DNA of 64,000 bases from Verrucomicrobiota bacterium. GTDB taxonomy: Bacteria > Verrucomicrobiota > Kiritimatiellia > UBA8416 > JABMPJ01. A model generated the notes under the pieces. That model ran no database searches. It had not been told where the DNA came from and saw only the letters and a list, made by a program, of their open reading frames with translations. The stretch spans positions 124,001 through 188,000 of the forward strand of contig JABGQM010000004.1 in assembly GCA_018648805.1 (NCBI GenBank), given 5' to 3'. Each line of letters starts with the position of its first letter. Positions within the stretch are counted from its first letter, which is position 1. This document shows, in pieces, positions 16,835 to 27,400 of this stretch. The position numbers and the translations under genes were made by a program.

Positions 16835-17653
16835 ATGTCACGTTACCACCTATTTATGCAGACGCTGACCTGTGCGGCCGTGCTGACCATGACCGCCCTG
16901 CCATCCACAGCCCAGGATGCTCCCAGCACGATTGAGGCCGTTGTGATCAACCCGGATACCCAGACACCCATAGCCATTGGCGGGCCCTGGCCGTGGGCGG
17001 ACCAGGCCTGGTCGATTCCCTTCGTCCCAATGGGCATTGAATTGGAGCTCCTCGTCACCGTCCGTGACGCCGAGGGGGACCCGGTCTTCCTGGCCGAACA
17101 GATTGGCTTCATAATCAACCCGGCCCAAGTGGGGCCGATTGCCTCGCTGGACCTGTTTGCCGTAACCGGCGGCATTCATCTGATGTCGGGCCCGCAGGCT
17201 GACCTCGGCGTGGTGCCACTGATTCCGGCTGTCGGAGTCGCGGAACTGATCGTCGACATCAAGCCGGGATCGGACGCCAACCCGGTCAACGTCAACTCGC
17301 GCGGGGTTCTGCCCGTCGCGCTCGTGGCGACCGAAACCATCGACCCGACCCTCTTAGACCCGGCATCATTTGTACTCGACGACATCCCCCCTCTCAGGTG
17401 GCAGTGGGCCGACGTCTCGAGCCCGGACCACACCGGTCCGGATGGCTTGATCGACCTGCTTTTCTTCTTCGACAGCGTTGAAGTGGGTGCCGCCCTCGCC
17501 GATTTACCAGACGGCACCGTCACCGCCATGGCCCTCGAAGGCCTGATCGCAGAGAGCCAACTGGGCGCCGGAGGCGACAGCGTACGCATCATCGCCACGC
17601 GCGGCAGGAAGCCGCGCCGCCAGAATGGACGCACAACCCGGCCGAAAAAATAG
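16835..17653 (+). CDS. Secreted protein with IKPGSD-type repeat domain
   Basis: The 272-aa product follows a strong GGAGG site. It begins with a Sec signal (MSRYHLFMQTLTCAAVLTMT, cleavage near STAQ). The middle holds the motif VDIKPGSDANPVNVNSRGVL followed by PVALVATETIDPTLLDPASF and a DDI-PDGLIDLLFFF acidic loop. This module is common in secreted proteins of environmental bacteria, often near dockerin-like or Ca-binding motifs. The last 20 residues are strongly basic (RGRKPRRQNGRTTRPKK). Function is unknown; the product is probably extracellular or periplasmic. It converges with the DUF3592 gene. Confidence 0.7.
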   Translation: MSRYHLFMQTLTCAAVLTMTALPSTAQDAPSTIEAVVINPDTQTPIAIGGPWPWADQAWSIPFVPMGIELELLVTVRDAEGDPVFLAEQIGFIINPAQVGPIASLDLFAVTGGIHLMSGPQADLGVVPLIPAVGVAELIVDIKPGSDANPVNVNSRGVLPVALVATETIDPTLLDPASFVLDDIPPLRWQWADVSSPDHTGPDGLIDLLFFFDSVEVGAALADLPDGTVTAMALEGLIAESQLGAGGDSVRIIATRGRKPRRQNGRTTRPKK

Positions 17654-17661
17654 GCCACTCA

Positions 17662-18891
17662 TCAACTCGAAGCCGCGTAGGCCTGCACCGCACTGTCATC
17701 CAGCACGAAATCGGGTGAACTGGTCTCGGTCTTGAATACGGGCACCTCGAAACGGCTCTGATAGTCGATCCCCGGTACGCGCGCCTTCACCTCGAGCCGC
17801 CAGACGATCGTGCTGTCCGAGTTCGAATCATCTGTCGCGCGCGCCTCGTACGGGAGGGCAAAGAGCACCGGGATGGCCGACTGGGTATGGTCATCCGGCA
17901 GCACCTCACGCGACATGACCCGCTCATCCTCATGCAGAATGCGCTCTGACGTGGAACGGTTTTTGCCTGAACCGGTTGTAACACGGTTCACACAGGTCAG
18001 GCGCAGACGGAACCCGTCTTCGGGTGCGATATGCACCGGGGTCTGGATCACCCCGGCCAGCTTGCCGCCCAGCACGCCGGGCACCTCGGCCATGCGAAAG
18101 ATCGACTCACCGAATTTACGCCAACGCAGCACATTGCGGATCACCCAGATGAGCAGGCCGATCCCGACGGCGGGGAAAAGCAACCCCACCAGCGCGGCGC
18201 GATTGCCCTTCTTCAGTTCGGCCGGCACGACAAACCAGAGCGGGGAGGAGACCAGATTCCAGAAGAGACAGAAACCCATCGAGAAGACCATCATCATCCG
18301 GTTCGAGGAGCGGATCTCTCCCGCGGCCCACGCCGCTTTCCAGAGCCAGGGCGCCTCGGGGTTGGCGTGCTTAAGCTTGCTGTCCTTGCGGCTCCGCTTG
18401 GCGGCGATTGCGCCACCGGCCATCAACCCGAAACCTACCCCACCGAAGATCAAGCCGAACAGCAGTTCGAAGCAGATCATCTCAACCCGCAGCGACGTGT
18501 AGAGTACAGACGTAGTGGGTTCTTCGGGATTGACGTGACAGGCAAACGGCTCCTTGCGCTTGCGGTAGCCGTCGAGTTCGCGATGCGTGCGCTGATGGAA
18601 CGACCCGATATTGTCACTGCCACCGTGCAGAGAGATACGGTCGCCGGTATAGCGTCGTCCCTCGTAGGTATACTCGTAGCGCGCCACGGCCTTGTAGGTG
18701 GTCGAGTCATCGCCGCGGTGCGACTCCAGCTCCGCGTGCACGATCATGGCCGGCACTTCGTCCCAGCCGCGCATCTGCCGCGAGGTGGTGAACTGCTTCA
18801 CCACCAGCCCACTCATGAATACGCCCACCCCCGCGAACGGCAGGGAGAACAAAATCAGGAACCACTTCCCTTTAGCGCTGTTTTTCTTCAT
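17662..18891 (-). CDS. DUF3592 membrane protein
   Basis: The 409-aa protein starts with a transmembrane segment (FLILFSLPFAGVGVFMSGLVV). It is followed by the DUF3592 beta-domain: a WDEVPAMIVHAELES opening, AVARYEYTYEGRRYTGDRIS, and HVNPEEPTTSVLYTS. Then come a second hydrophobic pair (LLFGLIFGGVGFGLMAGGAI), another pair around WFVVPAELKKGNRAAL, and a C-terminal beta-rich domain with MSREVLPDDHTQSAIPVLFA. DUF3592 proteins are membrane proteins of unknown role. It is the last gene of a same-strand series with the VIT-vWA protein 20 bases upstream, which suggests membership of the same operon. Confidence 0.75.
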   Translation of the reverse strand: MKKNSAKGKWFLILFSLPFAGVGVFMSGLVVKQFTTSRQMRGWDEVPAMIVHAELESHRGDDSTTYKAVARYEYTYEGRRYTGDRISLHGGSDNIGSFHQRTHRELDGYRKRKEPFACHVNPEEPTTSVLYTSLRVEMICFELLFGLIFGGVGFGLMAGGAIAAKRSRKDSKLKHANPEAPWLWKAAWAAGEIRSSNRMMMVFSMGFCLFWNLVSSPLWFVVPAELKKGNRAALVGLLFPAVGIGLLIWVIRNVLRWRKFGESIFRMAEVPGVLGGKLAGVIQTPVHIAPEDGFRLRLTCVNRVTTGSGKNRSTSERILHEDERVMSREVLPDDHTQSAIPVLFALPYEARATDDSNSDSTIVWRLEVKARVPGIDYQSRFEVPVFKTETSSPDFVLDDSAVQAYAASS

Positions 18892-18911
18892 GCCTCCAGA
18901 GTGTAGAAACT

Positions 18912-21197
18912 CTAGGGCGCCACCTCAATCAGGATCGCCTTCCCATCCAGGACCACAATGACCCGCTCGCCCAGCGCGAGGCAGGGCTTGAGCTCGGGGT
19001 GATCGTCCAGCAACTTGAAGTAATCGTCGGAGGCAAAGACAATGCGACGCGTCTTCATATCCTTCTTGTAGACGCTGTCAACCCACTGTCCCTCGATGCG
19101 GTAGAAGACCCGCTTGCCGACGTAGCGCACGGCGGTCTGTCGCTCATTGGTCACCGTGTCGCGCTTGTAGCGCTCAATCGCACGGCTCAGGTCGATCGCC
19201 TCGGCACCACTATCGGCCCTGAAGTAGGACTTCACCTTGCCAGTGCTACCGCCAACGACGCGCTGTCTGCGTTTGGTTGCTGGCGCCGCGGCCGACATGG
19301 CATCGGCAGCACTCTCGCTAAACATGGGAACCGGGGACAAGGCAGGAGGGGTACGCGCGCCCGCCTTGCCTGCGGAACGCTCTGGGGCCGCAAACATCTT
19401 CACGGCACGATTCTCCTCGCGCTCCTTCATCACGGCCGGGGCCTGGTCGCGGTCGATACCGTGGGTGGTGTAGGCCTGGTCGTCCTCGAGAACGAGGTAG
19501 GAGGTGTAGGGGGTCATGATCCCGTATTCCTTGCTGAGCCGCATAACCTCGTCCTTCAACTCATCCTCTTCGCCCTGCAGACGGATCGCATCGAGCAGGT
19601 AGCCGACGCGACGGGTGGCCCACAGGCGGGGAATGAAAGCGTTGTCGCTGTTGCTGGCCTGGAAGTCGCCCTCGTAGACGAACTCACGCTGCTTACCCTC
19701 AACATCGCCGAGTAGCCGGATGGCCACATGCCCACTGCCATCGTAGCGCCCCAGCACGACAAGCTGGTCGCCGCAGAAAATATCGGCGAGCTCGCGCGGA
19801 TGCACCTGGGAGGTCTTCAGCTTGTCCACCTCCACCTTAACATTGGCCAGGACGGGATGGCTGAGCTTATCGACCAGACTCGACACCTTGGTCTCAATAT
19901 CCTCATCGGGCAACACGTACTGCGACAGGCCGCCATTCTTGCCGGACAGCTTGTCGAGCAGGTGCGTATTGACCTTCTCGCCCACACCGAACACAAACAT
20001 CCGCACCCCGGCTTGGTTGGCCTTGGCCACGTTGCCGACGATGATCGCGGGGTCCGACTCGCCGATGGTCGGCTTGCCGTCGGTCAGAAAGAGGACGATG
20101 CGCGGGCGCTTGGGATCAAAATCCATCGCCAATGCCGCGGCCAACGCCCCGTCGATCGCCGTGCCGCCACGCGCCACCAACTTCTTGGCAAAGGTATCCG
20201 CCTTGGCCCGATTGGCCTTGTCGACCGAGAGCAGCTTGTCGGCCAGCGGCTCGACATCCGTGCTGAAGCGGATGATGTTGAAGCGGTCGCCTTCATTGAG
20301 CCGACCGACGCACTGCAGCAGCGCCTCGCGGGCCTGCTCCATCTTACGGCCGGCCATGCTGCCGGAGGTATCGAAGACGAAGATCACATCCTTGGCCACG
20401 ACCTGCCCATCAGGCGGCAACACACTCGGCGCCAGCATCAGCATGTAGAAGCCATCCTCGCCCTTGACGGCATGCGTCAACAGGTTCAACCCAAAAGCCT
20501 TCTTCGAAACGCTGTAGTACAGCACGAAGTCGCGATCGAGCAGGGCATGCTCCTGCTCAAATCCCACCACGGCCTCGTGTTCACCCTTACGCGTGATCCC
20601 CACCTCGTGTGAAGGCGAGTAGACCGTCTTGATCGGCGTGGCAGAATGGAGACGCAGCGAGGTCGTGAAATCCTCGAGGGTGCGTGAGGCACGCTCGCCG
20701 GTCTTGAGCGGATAGACAAACTTGTAGAGCCCGCCGTCGAAAGACAGCGTCTGCGAATACTCAAGCTCAATGCGTTGCTCGCCGTTCTTGGGCACCGGGT
20801 AGACGCTGATGCGAAACAGATCACCGCCCATGTATTCGAGCAACCCCGGATCCTTCATGCGCCGTACGATGTCCTGGTAGATCTTGCGGGCCTTGCCCTT
20901 CTCAACCAGCTCGCCGCTCATGCGCTTGCCGTTGATGTACATGGCAAAATCCGAGATGGCCGCATTCGCCGGAAGCGGGAAGACGAAGACGGCTTCGAGA
21001 TCGCGGTTGACGCTGTTCTTGAAGACCTGTTCGACCTTCGTCGTGGCGACCCCATCCTTGATCTGAATGTCGACCCGCTGGTGCTTGATGGCCAACGGCG
21101 CCAGCGAGCTATCCTTCGGAATCAACATCCCGGATCCAAAGGCCGATGCGGCCGTGAACAGGGCAATCGTCAATGCAGTGGTCAGGTATCGTTTCAT
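18912..21197 (-). CDS. VIT and von Willebrand factor type A domain exported protein
   Basis: The 761-aa protein has a Sec signal (MKRYLTTALTIALFTAASAF). A VIT domain covers about 30-160 (VDIQIKDGVATTKVEQVFKN, EAVFVFPLPANAAISDFAMY, LVEKGKARKIYQDIVRR). A vWA domain covers about 268-440, with the MIDAS motif DTSGSM at 276-281 and the downstream FLTDGKP block. VIT plus vWA is the architecture of vertebrate inter-alpha-trypsin inhibitor heavy chains. In bacteria such proteins are exported and bind Mg2+ and partner proteins through the MIDAS. A linker rich in Ala/Pro/Ser follows at about 610-670, and the C-terminus is a small domain with RYVGKRVFYRIEGQWVDSVY. The gene is 17 bases from the ARPP-1-like gene, as part of the sigma/anti-sigma series. 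Confidence 0.9.
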   Translation of the reverse strand: MKRYLTTALTIALFTAASAFGSGMLIPKDSSLAPLAIKHQRVDIQIKDGVATTKVEQVFKNSVNRDLEAVFVFPLPANAAISDFAMYINGKRMSGELVEKGKARKIYQDIVRRMKDPGLLEYMGGDLFRISVYPVPKNGEQRIELEYSQTLSFDGGLYKFVYPLKTGERASRTLEDFTTSLRLHSATPIKTVYSPSHEVGITRKGEHEAVVGFEQEHALLDRDFVLYYSVSKKAFGLNLLTHAVKGEDGFYMLMLAPSVLPPDGQVVAKDVIFVFDTSGSMAGRKMEQAREALLQCVGRLNEGDRFNIIRFSTDVEPLADKLLSVDKANRAKADTFAKKLVARGGTAIDGALAAALAMDFDPKRPRIVLFLTDGKPTIGESDPAIIVGNVAKANQAGVRMFVFGVGEKVNTHLLDKLSGKNGGLSQYVLPDEDIETKVSSLVDKLSHPVLANVKVEVDKLKTSQVHPRELADIFCGDQLVVLGRYDGSGHVAIRLLGDVEGKQREFVYEGDFQASNSDNAFIPRLWATRRVGYLLDAIRLQGEEDELKDEVMRLSKEYGIMTPYTSYLVLEDDQAYTTHGIDRDQAPAVMKEREENRAVKMFAAPERSAGKAGARTPPALSPVPMFSESAADAMSAAAPATKRRQRVVGGSTGKVKSYFRADSGAEAIDLSRAIERYKRDTVTNERQTAVRYVGKRVFYRIEGQWVDSVYKKDMKTRRIVFASDDYFKLLDDHPELKPCLALGERVIVVLDGKAILIEVAP

Positions 21198-21213
21198 AAC
21201 AGCTTCCTTCTCC

Positions 21214-22290
21214 TTAGCGCTCTCTACGTGGTTGTGGCCGCGGCTGTATCGTCATCCGCGCGGGAAACAGTCCCGCATGCACCACACCGCCAAAATGTTC
21301 CAGTGATGTCCCATCCGCTTCAGCGTGCACACCCCACAGCTTGCCGAGGCCCGGTGTGGAGCGCCGACTGAAACGGGCGCGCGCAATCCCATCCAGGAAG
21401 CGCCGTACCTGCGCTTCGCGCACGGGCGCCACACGCTGCTTGCTGTAGAGATCAATCGGCGGACGCGACGCCATCACCTCAGCCCCGTACGAGCGACACA
21501 GCTTGGGCCACAGGGCTGCAAACAGCTCCGGATCACCAAAGAGATCACACCCCACGATGCGGTGCCCCCGAACCACCACGCAGCCGACCGTGCGCGGACA
21601 CGGCAGCGGACGCAGTCGCTCAACACAGCTCGCCAACCGACGACGACGTTCAGGCGATTCAAAGAACTGCTGGTAGTTGGCCGTTTCCGACTCTACCTCG
21701 GCGGCCTTAAGCTGCGACCCGATCTCGCCCCAGATACGGTCCTGCCCCACCCCACTGGAAGCCATCTTGCGCAGGGCCGGCGCCGAGAGGGTCCCACCGC
21801 TCTTGAACAGGCCGCTCTCGCGCCAGCGATGCTGCTCACCGCAATAGACCGCGATCTCGCGCCAGCCGGAGCGACGCGACAACAGGACGTCATCGCGCAC
21901 CATACGGTTCTGTTTGCCGCCAAGGATCAGCTCGCCCGCCATCAGAAAGACTGGCCGGGTGGCATCGTTGCGGACCTCCAGGCGTGATACGCGGCCCTCA
22001 CCCATCTCCCGAATCGCCAGCTCACCGCGATGAAGGGCCTGGTCGAGGGTCAGGATGCGCGTCATGCTGTGGCGCGCGCGAAGTTCAAGCGGATAGAAGG
22101 TCAGGCCCGACCAGCGGTGCACCCCGCCAATCGTGACGCGCTGTGCCAGGGCCGGCAGATGGACGCCCGTTTCAGGGCGTACGGGGGGGATGGGACGCAC
22201 CGGTTTGCTCAGCGGGCGATCCCCCTCCGATTCCAGGTAGGCCCCCGAGGCAACGGCAGCCGTCATAACAATTGTGAGAAGTAGCTTCAT
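21214..22290 (-). CDS. ARPP-1/DUF6569-like exported protein
   Basis: The 358-aa protein has a short Sec signal (MKLLLTIVMTAAVASGAYLE). The mature part contains GLTFYPLELRAR, LTLDQALHRGELAIREMGEG, NDATRPVFLMAGELILGGKQ followed by NRMVRDDVLL. It also has CVVVRGHRIVGCDLFGDPEL. The GEL-x-GGKQNR block and the WSGLTFYPL opening resemble the ARPP-1 (DUF6569) domain, a beta-rich domain of unknown biochemistry often found as a standalone secreted protein. The assignment is from memory of the motif. It sits between the anti-sigma gene and the VIT-vWA gene on the same strand with spacings of 61 and 16 bases, so it is likely co-transcribed. Confidence 0.7.
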   Translation of the reverse strand: MKLLLTIVMTAAVASGAYLESEGDRPLSKPVRPIPPVRPETGVHLPALAQRVTIGGVHRWSGLTFYPLELRARHSMTRILTLDQALHRGELAIREMGEGRVSRLEVRNDATRPVFLMAGELILGGKQNRMVRDDVLLSRRSGWREIAVYCGEQHRWRESGLFKSGGTLSAPALRKMASSGVGQDRIWGEIGSQLKAAEVESETANYQQFFESPERRRRLASCVERLRPLPCPRTVGCVVVRGHRIVGCDLFGDPELFAALWPKLCRSYGAEVMASRPPIDLYSKQRVAPVREAQVRRFLDGIARARFSRRSTPGLGKLWGVHAEADGTSLEHFGGVVHAGLFPARMTIQPRPQPRRER

Positions 22291-22351
22291 GGTCCCGCCC
22301 TCGCTTTCAAGAGTTTAGACGCATGCCACCCCCTGTTTGTTCCAAAGAACT

Positions 22352-23749
22352 TCAGGGCACGATCTCAACCTGGATTTCGATGAGGTCCCCCTCCCCACCG
22401 CTCGTGGGCAGAGCGGAGACCGTTAAACGCCCTTCCAGCGCGTTCAGGCGCTTGAGAAAAGCCTGCAGGCGGGCGGGCGAGAGATGCAACACAATGAACT
22501 CCGACCGCTCAACATCCTTGGCTTCGGCCTCCTCGCGCCTGTCGGCAGGCTTGGCGGCAGGCTTGGCGGCAGGCTTGGCGGCAAGCTTGTCGGCCCTATG
22601 CTCCACCTCATCCGCAACCAGCTCCGACACTGCATCCAGCTCTACCGCCGGGGCGCTGCTAGTCATCACACCGTCAGCGAGGAGCTGCCGCGACGCCTTT
22701 TTCTTCACAGCATCCTTGTCGTCAACGGGTTCCTCCACCGCCTGCAGCACCGCGTCGCGCGAGAGGCCCTTAACGCTGATCTGCACCACGCGCACCGCGG
22801 CCCCTGATTTGGACCGTCGTGTCGCCACCGCGGATTCAGCCACCACATGGCCTGTCATCATGGGGGCCTTGCGTGCACGCGCCAGCTGTCGACCCCCGGC
22901 CCCGCGATTCGCCTGCATCTCGTTCCCCACGCGCAGACCGCCCTTCAAACCAGCCGGGGCCGCGTCCGCCCAGACCGCCTCATCGCGAGCCACACGCGCC
23001 GGAGCCACTGCGGGTGCCGGGACACGCTTCGGAGGTGCGGCGATAGAGCTGCGCAAGAATTCAGCACGCTTGCCGCCCATCGCCTGGGCCACCACCGCTT
23101 CCGCGTCTTCCATTGCGTCTTCCTTCTGCATGCGGTCGTCCTCACCGAGCGCCGCCTCCTCAAGCATCACAACCGCTTCCGCAGGGCTGTCAACCGGAAG
23201 CGCGGCAGCGAGAGCGGGAGAAGCGGGAACAGGGCCCGGGGCCGGGGCGGACATCGACGGCGCAACGGAACGGGCCATAGATAAAGCAGCAGGGGCCGTC
23301 GCGGGGGTCTCATCAGGGACCACGATCCGTTCCGCCGCAGGAGCCACGACGGGGACACCCGACAGTGCATCCGTGGGGGCATCCGGCGGGAGAGCCTTGA
23401 TCGCCGTATCACGTGGGGACGGATCGAGATACTGGATGCCGAGCAGCCCCACCACCAACACCACGGAGGCGGCCAGGGCCACACGCATGGGCGGTGTATT
23501 GAACAGGTTCCAGTTCAGGTGTAGACCGTGCGGCCGGTCGATCGCAGCGTTGATGCCCACGATCAGATCGGCCGGCGGGGTAACGGCGGGAAGCTCATGC
23601 AGCTGCGCCACGGTCTCACGCAGCGCGTCAAATCCCTCGCGACAGCCTGGGCACGCATCCAGGTGGGCATCGAATGCCGCCTGCTGCTTGGCGTCCAACA
23701 TCCCGTCGAGGGCCTCAGACATCTGTTCCGTTATGACATCACATTTCAT
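22352..23749 (-). CDS. Anti-sigma factor with zinc finger and long periplasmic region
   Basis: The 465-aa product starts with a cytoplasmic anti-sigma zinc-finger domain (zf-HC2). It contains EALDGMLDAKQQAAFDAHLD and the HxxxCxxC ligand set H29, C33, C36. One transmembrane segment follows (about 87-108, PPMRVALAASVVLVVGLLGI). The rest is a long periplasmic region. It is Ala/Pro-rich, contains several Met/Glu-rich stretches, a four-unit Ala-Lys-Pro repeat near 385-405, and ends in a small folded domain (FIVLHLSPARLQAFLKRLNA, then GDLIEIQVEIVP). Its first codons overlap the sigma gene by 11 bases. It presumably holds that sigma factor inactive until a periplasmic signal releases it. Confidence 0.88.
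   Translation of the reverse strand: MKCDVITEQMSEALDGMLDAKQQAAFDAHLDACPGCREGFDALRETVAQLHELPAVTPPADLIVGINAAIDRPHGLHLNWNLFNTPPMRVALAASVVLVVGLLGIQYLDPSPRDTAIKALPPDAPTDALSGVPVVAPAAERIVVPDETPATAPAALSMARSVAPSMSAPAPGPVPASPALAAALPVDSPAEAVVMLEEAALGEDDRMQKEDAMEDAEAVVAQAMGGKRAEFLRSSIAAPPKRVPAPAVAPARVARDEAVWADAAPAGLKGGLRVGNEMQANRGAGGRQLARARKAPMMTGHVVAESAVATRRSKSGAAVRVVQISVKGLSRDAVLQAVEEPVDDKDAVKKKASRQLLADGVMTSSAPAVELDAVSELVADEVEHRADKLAAKPAAKPAAKPADRREEAEAKDVERSEFIVLHLSPARLQAFLKRLNALEGRLTVSALPTSGGEGDLIEIQVEIVP
22544..22591. repeat. 12-bp tandem repeat inside the anti-sigma gene
   Basis: Three exact copies of GGCAGGCTTGGC are followed by one imperfect copy. On the coding strand they encode an Ala-Lys-Pro-Ala repeat in the periplasmic linker. 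Such in-frame tandem units can change in copy number by slippage without breaking the gene. Confidence 0.85.
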
Positions 23750-24377
23750 TGCGTTTCACCATCAAGTCATCACGCACCCGCATGCGTGCCCGTGCCAGGC
23801 GGGACTTCACCGTCCCGATCGAGCAGGCCAGCGCCTCGGCAATCTCGTCGTAGGTCATCCCCTGCAAATCGCGCAGGATGATCACGCTGCGAAAGGCTTC
23901 GGGCAGTCTCCCGATCGCCCGCTCAATCGTCGCCTGCGTCTCGCGCCGTTCAATCACACGGTCGGGCCGATCGCCCGGATCCACCGGTTCGTACACCGCC
24001 CCTTCGTCCGGTCCATCATCCAGACAGAGCCGCTCACGATCACGTCGCCGTCCCAGCTTGCGCATTCCGCTGCGGCACGTATTGGCCGCCAATGAGCAGA
24101 GCCAGGTCGAAAACTTCGAGCGGTAGCGAAACTGCCCGATTGCGCGATACAATTTGACAAAGATCTCCTGCGTCAGGTCGGCCGCATCATCCGCGTTACC
24201 CGCCATGCGATAGGCCAGGTTATACATCGGCCCCGAGAAGACGTGCACCAGCTTCGTAAACGCTGCCCGGTCACCCGCCTGCGCCGCGCGAACGAGTCCG
24301 TCCACGTCCACGCCCTCGGTCGCCGCCGCCATAGCCGAAACCGGCCGATCTGCGCTCTCTGTAAGATTAGACGCCAT
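23739..24377 (-). CDS. ECF-type RNA polymerase sigma factor (RpoE-like)
   Basis: The 212-aa protein has sigma region 2 (YNLAYRMAGNADDAADLTQE, then IFVKLYRAIGQF with the WLCSLAANTCRSGMRK helix) and region 4 (LPEAFRSVIILRDLQGMTYD, then EIAEALACSIGTVKSRLARA). Regions 1.1 and 3 are absent, as in ECF sigma factors. The start at 24377 is preferred, though an ATG at 24428 is also open. The stop overlaps the anti-sigma start by 11 bases. Expected role: directing transcription of an envelope-related regulon, probably including the A2M-like gene that ends 83 bases upstream and its own operon; this is an inference. Confidence 0.92.
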   Translation of the reverse strand: MASNLTESADRPVSAMAAATEGVDVDGLVRAAQAGDRAAFTKLVHVFSGPMYNLAYRMAGNADDAADLTQEIFVKLYRAIGQFRYRSKFSTWLCSLAANTCRSGMRKLGRRRDRERLCLDDGPDEGAVYEPVDPGDRPDRVIERRETQATIERAIGRLPEAFRSVIILRDLQGMTYDEIAEALACSIGTVKSRLARARMRVRDDLMVKRNEM

Positions 24378-24459
24378 GGCCCCCCATAATGTTCCCTGCT
24401 GATGGATCCTTTTGGAGGGACCATACACGGAGGAACGGTGGGGTGCAACATGAGAGGCC

Positions 24460-27400
24460 TCACTGCCCGGCTCCCACCACTGCCGCGACCGGGGCGGCCC
24501 AGCTCTTGTGCTCGTCGGTGTAGTAGAGGTAGGCCCGCGAGGCGGGGGCGGTGTAGCTGCCGGGGATGGCGGCTACGAGACTGAGCGGGAGCTCGACCTT
24601 CTGTTCGGCTTTCAGCTCACGCCAGTAAAGCACGACCTCGCGGCCACGCACTTCATAGGCCGCAATCCGACCGGCCTTGACCAACTCCTTGAGTTGATCG
24701 TGGCGCACTTCGAGTCCACCCGGAATCCCGACAATCGCGATCGGCGTGGGGATGATCTCATCCTCAGCGCGGTTGGTGACCGTGACCGTAGCCTCGGTCA
24801 CGCCGCCTTCTTCTACCGTTCCCGATACCAGGGCCACAGCAATACCGACCTTGCAGGCGTCGCTGGAGTCGGGCTTCTCATTCGCGTAGTCGACCGTCAC
24901 TGAGCAGGGCATGGCCGACCCGCCAACCATGCGAATCTCGATCACATGCTTGCCGGGCTCAAGCAGCTCGGCTATATCGGTCAGCTCAATCGCGCCCTGT
25001 GTATCCTTGTTAAACGCAACAGCGCTACCGGCCTGCCGCCCGTCCACCATCAGCTCCACGGAACCGGGGGCCTTGGGTGTCGAGCGGGCGGCGTCGTAGG
25101 CGAGGATGGCACGCAGGGCCAGAACCGTCGACTGCGTGCTGCCGTAGCGCCCGCCCTTGCAGATCTCGGCCAGCCACTGGATCCCCTTCTCGACCGCTCC
25201 GGCCTGATCGGGATCTTGGAGCCACGCCAACACGGCCAGCGCGGTGGTCTCAACCTGCAGCGAGGTGCCGCCGCTGCCGACGATCGTGGTGATGCCACCC
25301 TCGACGCCACCATCCTTGACCTGGTGGGTCGCCAACGTGCGACAGAGCGTCTTGGCAGTCGAGGCATCGCCCGCCAGCCAGGCGACGTTGGCGCCCAGCG
25401 CGATCACATAGCTGTTCTTGCTCTTGAGGGCCGCCTGCTTGACGGTCTCGATCTCGTCGGCCAGTGCAGAGGCCGGCTCGCCGGCGGTCAGCAAGGCCCA
25501 CACGATGTAGGCGTTGGAGCAGTCGGGATCAGCAATCCACGTGTGCAGGGCGCGCCGCTCGCGCTTGAATCCGCCCTTACCATCCTTGGCCTTCATCAGC
25601 CAGGCGCGGGTCCGTTTGAGCATGCCGGCATCCACGTTGTGTACCTCGGCCATGTCGGTGAACTCAAGCAGACCATAGGCCGTGAGGGCCTCGTGTCCGG
25701 GATCGCCGCCGAACCACTCGTAGCCGCGCTTCTTGCACTCGTATCCGATCAGCCGCTTGTAGCCCTTCTCCAGCAGGGCGCGACTGCGCTCGACGAGCTT
25801 GGGATCGACGCCCTGGTGCGACAGGAAGTACTGCTGCGCCATGACGAGCGGGTAGGTCGTGGATGAGGTCTGCTCGAAACAGCCGTTGGGTTCGCGCATC
25901 AGGCGTTGCAGCGCCTCGGTCAGGTTAGCCAGTGGTGTGGGACAGATCGCCAGCGCGCTCTTCACACTACCGGGGACACGCGTCTTGGGAATGTCGATCG
26001 TGAAGCTGAGCGTGGAATCGGGCTCCAGCATACCGCCCTCACCGATCTCTACTGGGAATCCACGCGGCACCACGCGCAGCGTGCGTGTCACCGTGTCGCT
26101 ATAGGGACCCGCCGTGGCTGCAATCACCACCTCGCCCTCGCCGGTCAGCTCTCCGACCGTCAGGCGCACCACCTGCCGCACGCGGCTGTCAGCGGCCAGG
26201 CTGAACGGTGCGACCGCACCAATGGCAATGCCCTTGGCCGCCGTCAGCGTAAAGGTCACGTCGTTGAGCGTCTCCGCCGTGCCATTGACGAAGGCAATCG
26301 GGAGCTCGATCACATCACCCATCGTCACCTCGAGTGGAAGCTTGGGCTCGAGATAGAAAGGCTGTACCGAATCCACGAGCGTCGAACCGCTACCCAGCGC
26401 GCCTTTGCGGGTGAACGCATCCGCCGAGATGCGGAAACTGGTGACCGCATCGCTCAGCGCGAAAGCCAGCGTGGCCTTGCCATCCTTGCCGGTCTTGATT
26501 CCGGCATGCCAGAAGAGGGTTTCGGCAAAGTCAACGCGGTCGTTCGGCTGCCGGTTGGGTCGCACCGTGTGGGCGTATTCGCGCACCGAGATATAAACAG
26601 TGGCACGCAGCTCTGACATCATTTCCATCTCGGCGTCATCGGCAAACAGACGCCGCTTGCGACGGACCTGCTCTTCCTTCTCAACCACCTTGGCCAGATC
26701 CTGGCGCAACTCGTCACGCTTGCCGCCTACCTCACGTTCACCCAGCTTCTCGTCGCGATCCTTGTCCTCTTCGTTACCCACAATCACGGGTTTCTCAGCG
26801 GGCGGGGCTACGGCGGGCGGCATCGCGCCCATGGGCCGGGGAACGGCCGCAGCCTGCACGTCCATGCCATCCGCAACCATCCCGAACCACCTGCCGCCAC
26901 GGCGGGCACCGCTCTTGACCGCCATGTGGCGGGTCACAATGCGTAGTGCCAGGGCGCGGCGGGCGGCATCTCCATGCTGGGCAATGAAGTCGGTTGTGCG
27001 CATGAAGGCGAAGCGGCGCCAGCCCTGTGTGCCAAGCAGGAGGTCGAGGGCGAGTGGGGCCTCGGGATTGTCGCGATCAAGATAGACCTGCGCATCGGCC
27101 AGCTCACGCACCTCGGGCTCAAGCAGAACCATGACCGGCAGGCGCGGGGCCTGCTCGCGTGTCTCGATCATCTCGAGCACGCTGTCGTCTGTCACCGTGA
27201 CGCCCACAACCGCTTCAACCGGTTGGCCGTTCTCATCCGTGGCGGTCAGGGTCAGATTGACCTTCCCGGCCGGGGTATAGCGATCGTGATCAGGCTCAAT
27301 TTTGACGGTTACATGGTGGGTCGGCTGACGATAGACCAGCCGTTCGGCCAACGGGACACCGTCACCGTTCCAGACCGTGGCCACCAGCACGCCGTCGGCC

